From the IMG/VR virus record IMGVR_UViG_3300044995_000411, positions 1 through 36,539 of that record: a DNA stretch of 36,539 bases. One strand, 5' to 3'. The position numbers were made by a program, and so were the translations under genes. The notes beneath the pieces are model-generated. The model saw nothing but the letters and a program-made list of their open reading frames with translations. It made no database searches and had not been told where the DNA came from. Shown piece after piece: positions 9,039 through 16,753 of this stretch (the stretch's first letter is position 1; each line of letters begins with the position of its first letter). Origin of the DNA: a virus.

Positions 9039-9725
9039 GTGGATATTGCACAAAAATTTCACCTAGTAAATCGTAACAAACCGCATGAAAAAGCCGCCTT
9101 TTGGTACGAATGTAGTAAAATAGCGCATAATGACGCAGACGGCCCATTAGCGGGTATGGCTAAAATCGCCTTTAGTATTTGGGCTGCGCAAGCAGGAAAA
9201 ACCAAACTCGCAGCTGATAGAAGTGCTCGCGAAGCTTTTGCAAGCTCTTTTGGGTCGTCCCTTATTGCAATGGCTACTGTCGAAAAGCTCGCTAGCGAGC
9301 GTGCCATTACTAATCTCGACGCGGTAAGACTGCGGAGTCTCATTATCGACAGCGCTTTTGCAGATCTAGACAATATGTGTAAATGCGCTGACGAAATGGC
9401 TCCAGAACTGCAAGAAACGCCGTCCGAAGAAGAACCGCCAACCACTGAAGATGATGAAACGCTAACAGAAGATAATGCAGGCGCCCTAAAAGACCTGGAG
9501 CGTGGGTACCAAGTCGTACGCAATATGATCTTTTTGGCAAACCAGGTCCAAATGCCGCAATTGGCCGCAGACCTAGAGCAAAATGCGGAAATGTTAGCAA
9601 ATCATTTTGCTCAGGGGAACGCGTACCTTCCAGTTGAACTGCAAAAGCATTTCCCAAAGAGTGAACACGTCGAACAATTTATGAAAAAGTACACACAACG
9701 ATTCGGGCGTATTAGCAGCAAGTAA
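9039..9725 (+). CDS. Unrecognised helical head-operon protein
   Basis: I start at GTG 9039, which has AAGGAAG 7-8 bases upstream; the in-frame TTG at 9021 overlaps the previous stop and has no ribosome site. 228 residues, helical, with several Lys-x-Ala motifs in the first 70 residues. An acidic Glu/Thr-rich linker follows (about residues 122-145), then a helical C-terminus. No family was recognised. Its position directly before the protease-like gene suggests a head-assembly or internal capsid protein. Confidence 0.7.
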   Translation: MDIAQKFHLVNRNKPHEKAAFWYECSKIAHNDADGPLAGMAKIAFSIWAAQAGKTKLAADRSAREAFASSFGSSLIAMATVEKLASERAITNLDAVRLRSLIIDSAFADLDNMCKCADEMAPELQETPSEEEPPTTEDDETLTEDNAGALKDLERGYQVVRNMIFLANQVQMPQLAADLEQNAEMLANHFAQGNAYLPVELQKHFPKSEHVEQFMKKYTQRFGRISSK

Positions 9726-9727
9726 CC

Positions 9728-9739
9728 TATCTTTATATT
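9728..9739 (+). promoter_or_regulatory. Weak -10-like TATCTT six bases before ATG 9740
   Basis: No Shine-Dalgarno sequence precedes ATG 9740. TATCTT at 9728-9733 sits six bases before it, the geometry seen at the clearer leaderless sites in this window. The hexamer match is only moderate. Confidence 0.25.
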
Positions 9740-11605
9740 ATGCGTAAAGAGATTGAGCTGCCAGAAACATTTGCTACAGGAGAGCCCACCATTCAACTCG
9801 TAATGACACGTGGGCGTACTGGTCAGCGTCTCCTCGAAAAGCGCGCATTTGATACTGCAGCTGAGTCACCGGCACTCGAATATATCAAAACTGTTATGCC
9901 GGAAGAAGGCTGCACAATTATTCTTGTAAACGCTCTAGGAGCGTATGAAACATACGACGACAACAAAAACGGCGACAGTTTCCCTAATAAGCCCGTGCAC
10001 ATTGGACGTCTTGTGCGTTGCGGACACAGAAGCTGTCAACGCGATGCTTGGGTTCGCCCTGACGAAGTTCTTTCTAAGCACTATAAATCGTTTGAAAATG
10101 GAGCAGGTATTTTCAAACACCACCAGAACAAAGACATCAAAAAGTCGCTAGGCGACGTAATGAAAGCGTTCTGGAACGAAAAAATGCAACGCGTAGAACT
10201 GCTCCTACGAATTGTAAATGCTAGAGATCCGCAACTTGTAGAACGAATTAACGACGGTGAATACCCTGCTGTAAGTATGGGATGCCGTATTGCGGCTGAT
10301 GTTTGCTCAATTTGTGGGCACAGAGCTGCAACGCGCCGAGAATACTGTGAACACGCTCGTACAAAACTGCGGCAAATTCTACCAAACGGTGAAAAAGTCT
10401 GTGTGCATAACCCAGCTCCTAAATTTTTTGATATCAGCTTTGTTTTGAAGCCAGCCGACCCCACTGGTTACATGCTTAAGAAAGTAGCATATGAACTCCA
10501 AGATTGGTGTGGTCATAGTGCAGAGCTCGGGGAACGACTTGATGAGCAAGAAGCAAAACTCGCGGATGCACGAAAGCTAAGTGAAATCCGTAAACAAATT
10601 ACCGGTCAAATTATGGGGGCTAAATCCAATAACGCTATTTCTAAATATGTAAAAGTTACTAAAAACCGCCCCAATCTCACACCCGAACAAATTGATCTCC
10701 TAGCACAATATCCCACAAACAAAGTCGCTGCTAGCTTTCTTGCAGCAGGCGTCCCATTGAGCACACAAGAAATTGCAAAAATTTTTTTCAAACGCGCTGG
10801 AATTGTCGCTACGCAAGACGATTTAGATCGAATCGAAGCTGTCCAGCCTTTGCTGACTACAGCGTTTAGTGTATTTCCTCACTTTGAAAAAGCTGCTGCT
10901 AAAACTGTAGGTTTTGACCCTACAGCCATAGATGAAAAACTTGTAAAGACAGCACTCAGTTATCACCAAGCATGGTCATACGCCAGCAATGGGCCTCTAT
11001 CAATAGTACCACCACAAAATATTGGGCCTGGTGCGCTATATAGGGCAGCAGCACCCCCCAAAACCGACATTTTGACAATGACCGACCCTGTAACAGGTCA
11101 TCAATACATGACTACCCGAGGTGCTGCGCAAAGCGCAAAACACCAAATAACTAAAAACCACCTAATACGGTCCGCAACATTAGGCGCACTTTTTACTGCA
11201 GGGCTTAATAAACTAATTGGGAATCGTCTTTCGTGGAAAATAAAAATTCCACTAACTTTACCTGTGGGTGCATATTTGGGGCATAAAACACAACAAGCAG
11301 TTTATAATATGGTCCGTCCTACTCGCAACCCATACTATATCACAGATCAAGGCATTAAAGTTCCCGGAAATACTGAATTTACCAAAGCGTCAAGTCTTGA
11401 AGGTCCCGGAATATCAGAATTGGTGGACAAACTAATGCTTGATGACACGCCCGGGGCCGTATCACGACTAGCTATATCTTCACCAAACTCGCTACTTGTT
11501 AAAATCGCTAATGATGACCCGGTTGAAATTGTAACTGACCTATTTTCTGAGAATACGCCGACTAAAGTTATGTTTGACACGTTCTCCGAACTGATTAACG
11601 CATAA
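9740..11605 (+). CDS. Prohead maturation protease-like protein with zinc insert and long tail
   Basis: 621 residues. Residues 60-240 look like a capsid maturation protease: His127-His128 in a Phe-Lys-His-His-Gln-Asn-Lys-Asp segment followed by a Leu-Gly-Asp-Val strand, and Ser179 in Pro-Ala-Val-Ser-Met-Gly, resembling the His and Ser motifs of HK97-type (S78) proteases. A cysteine-rich insert follows directly (C189-x2-C192, C203), with another C94/C99 pair, suggesting bound zinc. About 380 C-terminal residues are extra, including a hydrophobic Gly/Ala stretch near 475-520. Position ahead of scaffold-like, decoration and capsid genes supports the call. Catalytic activity is inferred, not shown. 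Confidence 0.6.
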   Translation: MRKEIELPETFATGEPTIQLVMTRGRTGQRLLEKRAFDTAAESPALEYIKTVMPEEGCTIILVNALGAYETYDDNKNGDSFPNKPVHIGRLVRCGHRSCQRDAWVRPDEVLSKHYKSFENGAGIFKHHQNKDIKKSLGDVMKAFWNEKMQRVELLLRIVNARDPQLVERINDGEYPAVSMGCRIAADVCSICGHRAATRREYCEHARTKLRQILPNGEKVCVHNPAPKFFDISFVLKPADPTGYMLKKVAYELQDWCGHSAELGERLDEQEAKLADARKLSEIRKQITGQIMGAKSNNAISKYVKVTKNRPNLTPEQIDLLAQYPTNKVAASFLAAGVPLSTQEIAKIFFKRAGIVATQDDLDRIEAVQPLLTTAFSVFPHFEKAAAKTVGFDPTAIDEKLVKTALSYHQAWSYASNGPLSIVPPQNIGPGALYRAAAPPKTDILTMTDPVTGHQYMTTRGAAQSAKHQITKNHLIRSATLGALFTAGLNKLIGNRLSWKIKIPLTLPVGAYLGHKTQQAVYNMVRPTRNPYYITDQGIKVPGNTEFTKASSLEGPGISELVDKLMLDDTPGAVSRLAISSPNSLLVKIANDDPVEIVTDLFSENTPTKVMFDTFSELINA

Positions 11606-11623
11606 ACTAATTTTGAGGGCGTC

Positions 11624-12160
11624 ATGAAGATCAGCACACCAAAGTCAACTGCTACAAAAGACCCTACGACCGCAGTAAAGACGGCATCAAAACGCACATC
11701 TGTAGAAGAGGCTATCGCCTCAGCACTTGACGAGCTTAGTGCAACGACAAAAGAAGCTTCTGTTTCTGAAGCAAACATTTACCCAGAAAACGATTTGCGA
11801 AAGCTCGCTGGCGAAGTCGCAACTACCACAATGCTTGAGCGCGAAGCGCAAATGGCAAAGCTGGGGATGATCTTTGCCGACGCTGTTGTAGCGCGTATCG
11901 GTGCGCACACAGAACTTGCGGAAGCGCGAGAAGCCGAAAAAATGGCGAGTCTGGGATTGGAGGATTACGAAATTGCTATGATCAACGAGTTTCGCCAAGA
12001 CCCAGCACAATTTGTCGCAAAGATGGCTTCTTTGCATGAATCTATGAACGAACAAATTGTGGAAGAAACCACGGCGAACACTGTACGAGAAATCCACAAA
12101 CTGGCAACCATGCATGCCGCCGAAGGCTACGCAGCGATCGCTGATATCCTCAGAGGGTAA
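11624..12160 (+). CDS. Candidate scaffold or internal head protein
   Basis: 178 residues from ATG 11624 with GAGGG upstream. Entirely helical and charged, Ala/Glu-rich, with five Lys-x-Ala motifs. It sits between the protease-like gene and the capsid, the slot held by the scaffold in T4-like and HK97-like clusters. Scaffold is a positional inference; the sequence itself shows no diagnostic motif. Confidence 0.6.
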   Translation: MKISTPKSTATKDPTTAVKTASKRTSVEEAIASALDELSATTKEASVSEANIYPENDLRKLAGEVATTTMLEREAQMAKLGMIFADAVVARIGAHTELAEAREAEKMASLGLEDYEIAMINEFRQDPAQFVAKMASLHESMNEQIVEETTANTVREIHKLATMHAAEGYAAIADILRG

Positions 12161-12161
12161 C

Positions 12162-12332
12162 ATGTCTCCGCCGGAGCTTGCCAAACTGTTTATTAAAATT
12201 AGAAAAGAAGCGTACGAAAAAACAGCGCATGCCATCCGAGTTGCAGTATTAGCCCCCTATCTTTCAGGAGAAAAAACAGCTGCACACACATCTATTGATG
12301 CAGCTATTCTCCTTCATCTCAAGGTCCGGTAA
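12162..12332 (+). CDS. Small helical head-operon protein
   Basis: 56 residues from ATG 12162, with AGAGGG spanning the previous stop as ribosome site. The frame is open further upstream, but that part overlaps the 11624-12160 gene. It carries two Glu-Lys-Thr-Ala motifs. The stop overlaps the next ATG (TAATG). Function unknown. Confidence 0.6.
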   Translation: MSPPELAKLFIKIRKEAYEKTAHAIRVAVLAPYLSGEKTAAHTSIDAAILLHLKVR

Positions 12333-12733
12333 TGCCAAAATTACAAGAAACGATTGATTGGGTCATGGCAGCTGCTTCTCACACAGAAGCAGCCCCAGCT
12401 CCAATCTTTCAAAAACAGGCAGCAAGTAGAAAAACAAAACTATCGGATTTGCGAGCTGTCGCTGAAAAGCTCAGAAATGAAAAAGATTTGGAAGTTACTT
12501 ACCCTTTGCTTCACGCAGTAAAACTTGCCGTAGAACAGAAAAGATATTTTTTTCCAAAACCTACCAAAAATGAAGAATTGAACCCAAACCTTCCAGGTTA
12601 CGGTCTTAGAAAACTGGCTCAAGCGCTTAGACACGAAGCAGCTAAAGATACTGCCTTAGCTATTAAAAAGGCCGCACTTATTCTTCAAGCAGCACAAGGT
12701 CTTATGCTCTTGCAGGAGCTAAAGTCCACATGA
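12332..12733 (+). CDS. Unrecognised small helical head-operon protein
   Basis: 133 residues, coupled to the previous gene by TAATG and to the next by ATGA. Lys-rich and helical, with Gln-Lys-Gln-Ala-Ala and Arg-Lys-Leu-Ala motifs typical of this operon. No family was recognised. Confidence 0.65.
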   Translation: MPKLQETIDWVMAAASHTEAAPAPIFQKQAASRKTKLSDLRAVAEKLRNEKDLEVTYPLLHAVKLAVEQKRYFFPKPTKNEELNPNLPGYGLRKLAQALRHEAAKDTALAIKKAALILQAAQGLMLLQELKST

Positions 12734-13077
12734 GCCTCAAAGAAAAAATTGCCGACTTGCTTGATGCCTTGGCGGATGAAAGAGACCAAACTTCTCCACC
12801 AAATCAAGAAAGTTCTAATAACGATGAACGCTCTAGACTAGCTGCTCTTTATGAAACAGCTACAGGCTGTGAAGCTGACGAACATATTTTAGATATGTTA
12901 GAAGCATATCCTGAATTAAAAGAGACTATCCTAAAAGCGGCAACAACAGACACACTAGGTGATGCCGTCTCAGAAAAGAAAGCCGCTAAAGCTTCTTCTC
13001 TCTCCAAACAAGAACGCCTAAATGAAGCCGCACGGCGCTTCGCTGAAGGCATCGCAAGAATCAGCAGCAAGAGGTAA
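12730..13077 (+). CDS. Unrecognised acidic head-operon protein
   Basis: 115 residues. ATG 12730 overlaps the previous stop (ATGA). Acidic N-terminal two-thirds and a basic, Ala-rich C-terminus. It immediately precedes the decoration-like gene. No recognised motif. Confidence 0.65.
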   Translation: MSLKEKIADLLDALADERDQTSPPNQESSNNDERSRLAALYETATGCEADEHILDMLEAYPELKETILKAATTDTLGDAVSEKKAAKASSLSKQERLNEAARRFAEGIARISSKR

Positions 13078-13082
13078 CAACA

Positions 13083-13607
13083 ATGGCACAACTGAATGAT
13101 GTTTTTACCCCAACAACTGTTAATGGTGCTTCAGGGTTTATTGCAGCCCTGGTAGTCAACCTGCAAACAGAGGAAAACCGCCTTGCACAAATCTCCGGAT
13201 CCGGACCGGGTGTGCCTGACGCAAACGGCAATATCGTACCCGGCACTATTCGCGCTGGGCATATTTTGACGTATGGCCCCAATGGTACGGTTATTCTGGG
13301 AACGTCACCAGACCTTAGTACGTCGTTCTCCAAGCTGTTTTTCGTTGCCATCAGTAACACCGTAGGACCGTCTGGAGCAGCCAGTTCGATCGTGACGTGT
13401 GCTCACGGAGGTATCAGATTTGACACCTCTATCTACAATCCAGCTGGGGTGTACACTGTTGGCGCACCTCTCATCGCAGTCAACGGTGTTCTAGAACCAA
13501 AGGTTCTCGGCGACAACAAGCAAGTTGTCGGCTATGTGGGTCCTCGCGGTTTGCAAAGCGGTGTCCTTGACGTTCTGTTCCCACAAAGTGGAGGCGGGCG
13601 TTACTGA
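13083..13607 (+). CDS. Probable capsid decoration protein
   Basis: 174 residues from ATG 13083 with AAGAGG upstream. Rich in Gly, Val and Thr and likely all-beta, with a segment resembling head-decoration proteins (Gly-His-Ile-Leu-Thr-Tyr-Gly-Pro-Asn-Gly near residues 58-67) and Gly-Val-Tyr-Thr-Val-Gly-Ala. It sits one gene upstream of the major capsid protein, the usual place for lambda gpD-type decoration proteins. Similarity to a specific family was judged by eye only. Confidence 0.6.
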   Translation: MAQLNDVFTPTTVNGASGFIAALVVNLQTEENRLAQISGSGPGVPDANGNIVPGTIRAGHILTYGPNGTVILGTSPDLSTSFSKLFFVAISNTVGPSGAASSIVTCAHGGIRFDTSIYNPAGVYTVGAPLIAVNGVLEPKVLGDNKQVVGYVGPRGLQSGVLDVLFPQSGGGRY

Positions 13608-13643
13608 TCCCACATCCCACACACAGCTGACAGGAGCACTTCA

Positions 13644-14549
13644 ATGTTCAAGTACGAAACCACCCAAATCTCTGAACAAGTTCTTCGCGAAAATTTCTTC
13701 GACGCGCTTCAAGGCTCGACGAAGGAAGCAGCGGAAGTCACCAATAGCTTCATCCGTGAAATCGTTCGTCAAAGCTCGAACTTTCGCGAAATCCTTGAGC
13801 CTATCCCAATTACTGCCGCCGACTTGACACCGCAAGTGGATACGGACGATCCATATATGCTTTGTGAAAAGGAGCCAAAGTCGCTTGCGACATTTGTGAC
13901 GTTTGAAGGCGGCCCCGAAGCGTATTGGTTTACAGGTCCGCGCTACGTCGTTGCGCTACAGAAGATTGCATCGCAACGCGCTACTAAGGCGCGAGAAAAC
14001 CTGATGACTTACCGAATGGATATTCGGCAGGTACTCGCCGACAACTTCGTAAAGGATATGGCGGACGTCGAAGACCGCCGTGCCCGTGCAATTTGCGCAG
14101 GTATCGTAAACCTCAATGCGGCTAATCAAATCACGACGTCGCCATCGTTTACCTCTACGGCGTTCAAGCAGCTGCAGCAAGCTCTGCTCAACCGCCGACG
14201 AGACATCGGGCGACTGTTGATGACGCAGTGGCTGCTTTCAGAACGCATGGACTTGCCGGCATCTCTTGCAGGTAACGCAATTGCTGAAGAGAGTATGCGC
14301 AAGGGTATCAACGATGTTGATACGCTGTATGGTATCCCAGTTACGAGCTCAGTCAAGACTGATGTCTGGGATACGCACGAAGCATGGCTCTTTTCCTCTC
14401 AAGAACTGCTCGGTAAGTTTTTCGTACTGCAGGACGCGACATTGTTTGCAAAGACTGAGGCAAACATTATCGAGTTCTACACGTACGAGACAATTGGTAT
14501 CGGTATCGGTAATCGATTGTCGATTCAACAACTGCGCATTGCGGCCTAA
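13644..14549 (+). CDS. Major capsid protein (HK97-like fold)
   Basis: 301 residues from ATG 13644 with CAGGAG upstream. The N-terminal helical arm (about 1-45) leads into Phe-Arg-Glu-Ile-Leu-Glu-Pro-Ile-Pro-Ile-Thr. The C-terminal part contains Val-Asp-Thr-Leu-Tyr-Gly-Ile-Pro-Val-Thr and Leu-Gly-Lys-Phe-Phe-Val-Leu-Gln-Asp, typical of the A-domain strands in phage capsid proteins of this size. The codon pattern looks more biased than in neighbouring genes, as expected for an abundant product. It follows the decoration gene and precedes neck genes. The exact capsid family is not assigned. Confidence 0.85.
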   Translation: MFKYETTQISEQVLRENFFDALQGSTKEAAEVTNSFIREIVRQSSNFREILEPIPITAADLTPQVDTDDPYMLCEKEPKSLATFVTFEGGPEAYWFTGPRYVVALQKIASQRATKARENLMTYRMDIRQVLADNFVKDMADVEDRRARAICAGIVNLNAANQITTSPSFTSTAFKQLQQALLNRRRDIGRLLMTQWLLSERMDLPASLAGNAIAEESMRKGINDVDTLYGIPVTSSVKTDVWDTHEAWLFSSQELLGKFFVLQDATLFAKTEANIIEFYTYETIGIGIGNRLSIQQLRIAA

Positions 14550-14557
14550 TTAAACGC

Positions 14558-14575
14558 ACGACATATACTTGTCGT
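14558..14575 (+). promoter_or_regulatory. Hairpin and TATACT-N6-ATG site before 14576
   Basis: TATACT (14564-14569) lies six bases before ATG 14576, with no Shine-Dalgarno sequence. It also forms the loop of a perfect 6-bp hairpin (14558-14563 with 14570-14575) that abuts the start codon. It fits a promoter for a leaderless mRNA beginning just after the capsid gene. The only -35 candidate, TTGCGG at 14539, is 19 bases away and weak. Confidence 0.5.
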
Positions 14576-14911
14576 ATGCGGTTGATTCCGGCCCGTGCAC
14601 ACGCACACCTAAAAACTGCAAATAAACCTGCAGCGCAGGCTGTACTTAAACTTCCTACACTAAAAACACCCACTAATAACCAAGCTGCAGGTAAACCCAC
14701 AGCATCTACCACACTTAAAGTTCCTACGATAAAAACTCCTACCAATAATACCGCTGTGGGTAAACAAAAAAATATGCCGAATCTTGAATTTGAATCTAAT
14801 TCAAACCCACAGGTATTCAACTCCTATTTAAAAAACACTGAAGCTATAACTACGCAACGAAACATTGCGGACAAACTCGATAATGCTGCACAACGTGGAA
14901 TGCCGGGATGA
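14576..14911 (+). CDS. Small Thr/Pro-repeat protein after the capsid gene
   Basis: 111 residues. Contains two degenerate copies of a Leu-Lys-x-Pro-Thr-x-Lys-Thr-Pro-Thr-Asn-Asn motif (about residues 24-60), then a Gln/Asn-rich helical end. No ribosome site is present, and the start is preceded by a TATACT box at leaderless distance. It overlaps the next gene by ATGA. Function unknown; low complexity suggests an extended linker or surface protein. Confidence 0.6.
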   Translation: MRLIPARAHAHLKTANKPAAQAVLKLPTLKTPTNNQAAGKPTASTTLKVPTIKTPTNNTAVGKQKNMPNLEFESNSNPQVFNSYLKNTEAITTQRNIADKLDNAAQRGMPG

Positions 14912-15180
14912 AACTAGCATGGCATGCACATGATCGAATGATGGAGCGTACACCGTTCCATCCAAGCTACGTAGACCAACTACAACGAGCCGTTGATACC
15001 CTTGGATTAGAAGGAGACGAGTACTATCTACCCTTACGAAATAAAGATGGTAGCATCGCTGGATTTGCCCAATTCAAACGCGTACCCAATCGAAAATGGC
15101 CTGTACTAGCTACTGTTCTAGGCCCGCGCATGCGTCCGAGTGGTGAAAATATCGAAATGATGCTTAAACTACAACGATGA
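14908..15180 (+). CDS. DUF4258-like small protein in the neck region
   Basis: 90 residues, coupled to both neighbours by ATGA overlaps. Opens with Trp-His-Ala-His-Asp-Arg-Met-Met-Glu-Arg, then a helix and a beta-rich end, a layout like DUF4258 (a fold related to small RNase toxins). No antitoxin partner adjoins it and it is buried in a structural operon. A virion or neck role, or a recruited fold, is more likely than a toxin. The assignment is by eye. Confidence 0.5.
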   Translation: MKLAWHAHDRMMERTPFHPSYVDQLQRAVDTLGLEGDEYYLPLRNKDGSIAGFAQFKRVPNRKWPVLATVLGPRMRPSGENIEMMLKLQR

Positions 15181-16010
15181 AACTACGTATTATCAATATA
15201 ACAGCATTAGATCCTGACGGATTTTTTATTCAATGGGTATTAGATAACGCACAAGAAAGTGGCACATACACATTCAGCATATACCGCTCAGGCGGAAGTG
15301 CAGGTCCGTGGGAACCGCTTGCTGAAAACATTACCGACACATATGCGTTTAAAGACACGTTTACAGCGCCTCACCCTGCTACAACATACAATGTTGTACG
15401 TCCCAACCAACTAAATCTATTTCGCACGTTTTTCTACCGTGTAGTAGCAAAATCTCCAAGTGGGGTGATAGCGGAGTTTATAGAAGAGCTAGACCCTCGA
15501 AAAGATAATACTATCGAAGATCTCAAGATGGCGCAGTACCGACGTCATACTCGTTTCAAATTTTTAAGAACACTGCGATTGAATGGTACTCCAATTGTTA
15601 TTCTTAAGCGACGTCGGTGGGGGGTACGCTGCAAGTGTGTCGATAAAATATCGCGAGAAATTGTACGTTCTTCATGCAGAGAATGCTGGGGTACTGGATT
15701 TATAGGTGGATATTGGTCCCCTATCAAAACAAACGCGCGCAGATCCGTTTCTCCAAATTCCAGCGCAGTCATGCCTGAAGGTATGCATGACTCAAATGAT
15801 GTACGAATCTGGTTACCTGATTTTCCTTCTCTTGAAAAAGAAGATGTTATTATATTCCTAAAAGACAATTCGAGATGGCTTGTCGATGTAGTAACATCTA
15901 CACAAATTCGTTTAATTGAAGTGCATCAAGTTGCAACAATTGTTGCTTTAGATAAATCACATATCTTATATCGATTTCCTGTCGACTTCACAAACACTCT
16001 AAATATTTAA
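15177..16010 (+). CDS. Neck/head-tail adaptor with FN3-like domain and zinc motif
   Basis: 277 residues. Residues 1-100 look like a fibronectin-III-type beta domain (Trp-Val-Leu-Asp, Tyr-Thr-Phe-Ser-Ile-Tyr-Arg-Ser, Phe-Phe-Tyr-Arg-Val-Val-Ala). Near 150-180 is a cysteine motif, Cys-Lys-Cys-Val-Asp then Cys-Arg-Glu-Cys-Trp-Gly-Thr-Gly-Phe-Ile-Gly-Gly-Tyr, a pattern I associate with phage head-tail connector proteins. The C-terminal third is a beta-rich adaptor-like domain. It overlaps the previous gene by four bases. Confidence 0.65.
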   Translation: MKLRIINITALDPDGFFIQWVLDNAQESGTYTFSIYRSGGSAGPWEPLAENITDTYAFKDTFTAPHPATTYNVVRPNQLNLFRTFFYRVVAKSPSGVIAEFIEELDPRKDNTIEDLKMAQYRRHTRFKFLRTLRLNGTPIVILKRRRWGVRCKCVDKISREIVRSSCRECWGTGFIGGYWSPIKTNARRSVSPNSSAVMPEGMHDSNDVRIWLPDFPSLEKEDVIIFLKDNSRWLVDVVTSTQIRLIEVHQVATIVALDKSHILYRFPVDFTNTLNI

Positions 16011-16027
16011 AAATTTCATACACTACC

Positions 16028-16753
16028 ATGCGCGCATACTACGGAACTCCACGAATTGAAGGCACTTCTGAAGATGTATTCCCCGCATCCCCCTTAGCAA
16101 TTATCGGGGTATTTATCGAAGTGCTACGCGTACGGTTTTCTAAAGAAAACGCTACTGGACTCCCATACTACTGGTCTAACGATCCAACACCGCGTCCTGA
16201 CGAAGAGCACACAGAAGTATCCCCTAGAAAAATTTGGATCGAATCGCAATACCTACAACACCCAGATAGCCGAGACCAACTTCCAGCTATTCTAGTAGAT
16301 CGCGGGGATACGCGTTTTGACAAAGTCGCCCTAGGGAATCGCGTACATCACGACATCCCCTCAGGTAAAGACACTTATATTGTACACTCCACAACCCCTA
16401 TAAATATACTGTGCATTTCAAAAGACCGTGGCGAAAGCATGAATCTTGGAGACCACGTCAGCTTTTACTTACTGACACTTATGGCGCCTCTTCGTGAAGC
16501 CTTCGGTTTTCAAGATGTCTCACCGCCTATTCTTGGTGCTACACAAGTTTACCGTCGCTCCAACTCAGACATTGAATCCTGGATAACACCTATCAATCTT
16601 CAAGTTACGGCCAAACATCTTTGGAACGAAACACCGATTGCCCCATTGCTCAGACAAGTAGCAATTAACCTAAAATCAAACCAAACACTAGTCAAAGACG
16701 TAATTAGAGATTCACCCCGTAAATCTCCTACGATTTACACCGGAGACAAATAA
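16028..16753 (+). CDS. Probable tail terminator/completion protein
   Basis: 241 residues from ATG 16028; no ribosome site is visible. Mixed alpha/beta, Arg-rich. Its position directly between the neck adaptor and the sheath, with its stop touching the sheath start codon, matches the tail terminator slot of myophages. The call rests on order and size. Confidence 0.5.
   Translation: MRAYYGTPRIEGTSEDVFPASPLAIIGVFIEVLRVRFSKENATGLPYYWSNDPTPRPDEEHTEVSPRKIWIESQYLQHPDSRDQLPAILVDRGDTRFDKVALGNRVHHDIPSGKDTYIVHSTTPINILCISKDRGESMNLGDHVSFYLLTLMAPLREAFGFQDVSPPILGATQVYRRSNSDIESWITPINLQVTAKHLWNETPIAPLLRQVAINLKSNQTLVKDVIRDSPRKSPTIYTGDK

Noticed and set aside
9059-9523. Minus-strand ORFs of about 100-180 residues inside plus-strand genes (for example 9059-9523, 11720-12235, 18743-19270)
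   Set aside because: All lie fully within better-supported genes and lack ribosome sites, motifs and operon context.
14908-15180. Toxin of a toxin-antitoxin pair
   Set aside because: No partner gene; tightly coupled within the structural operon.
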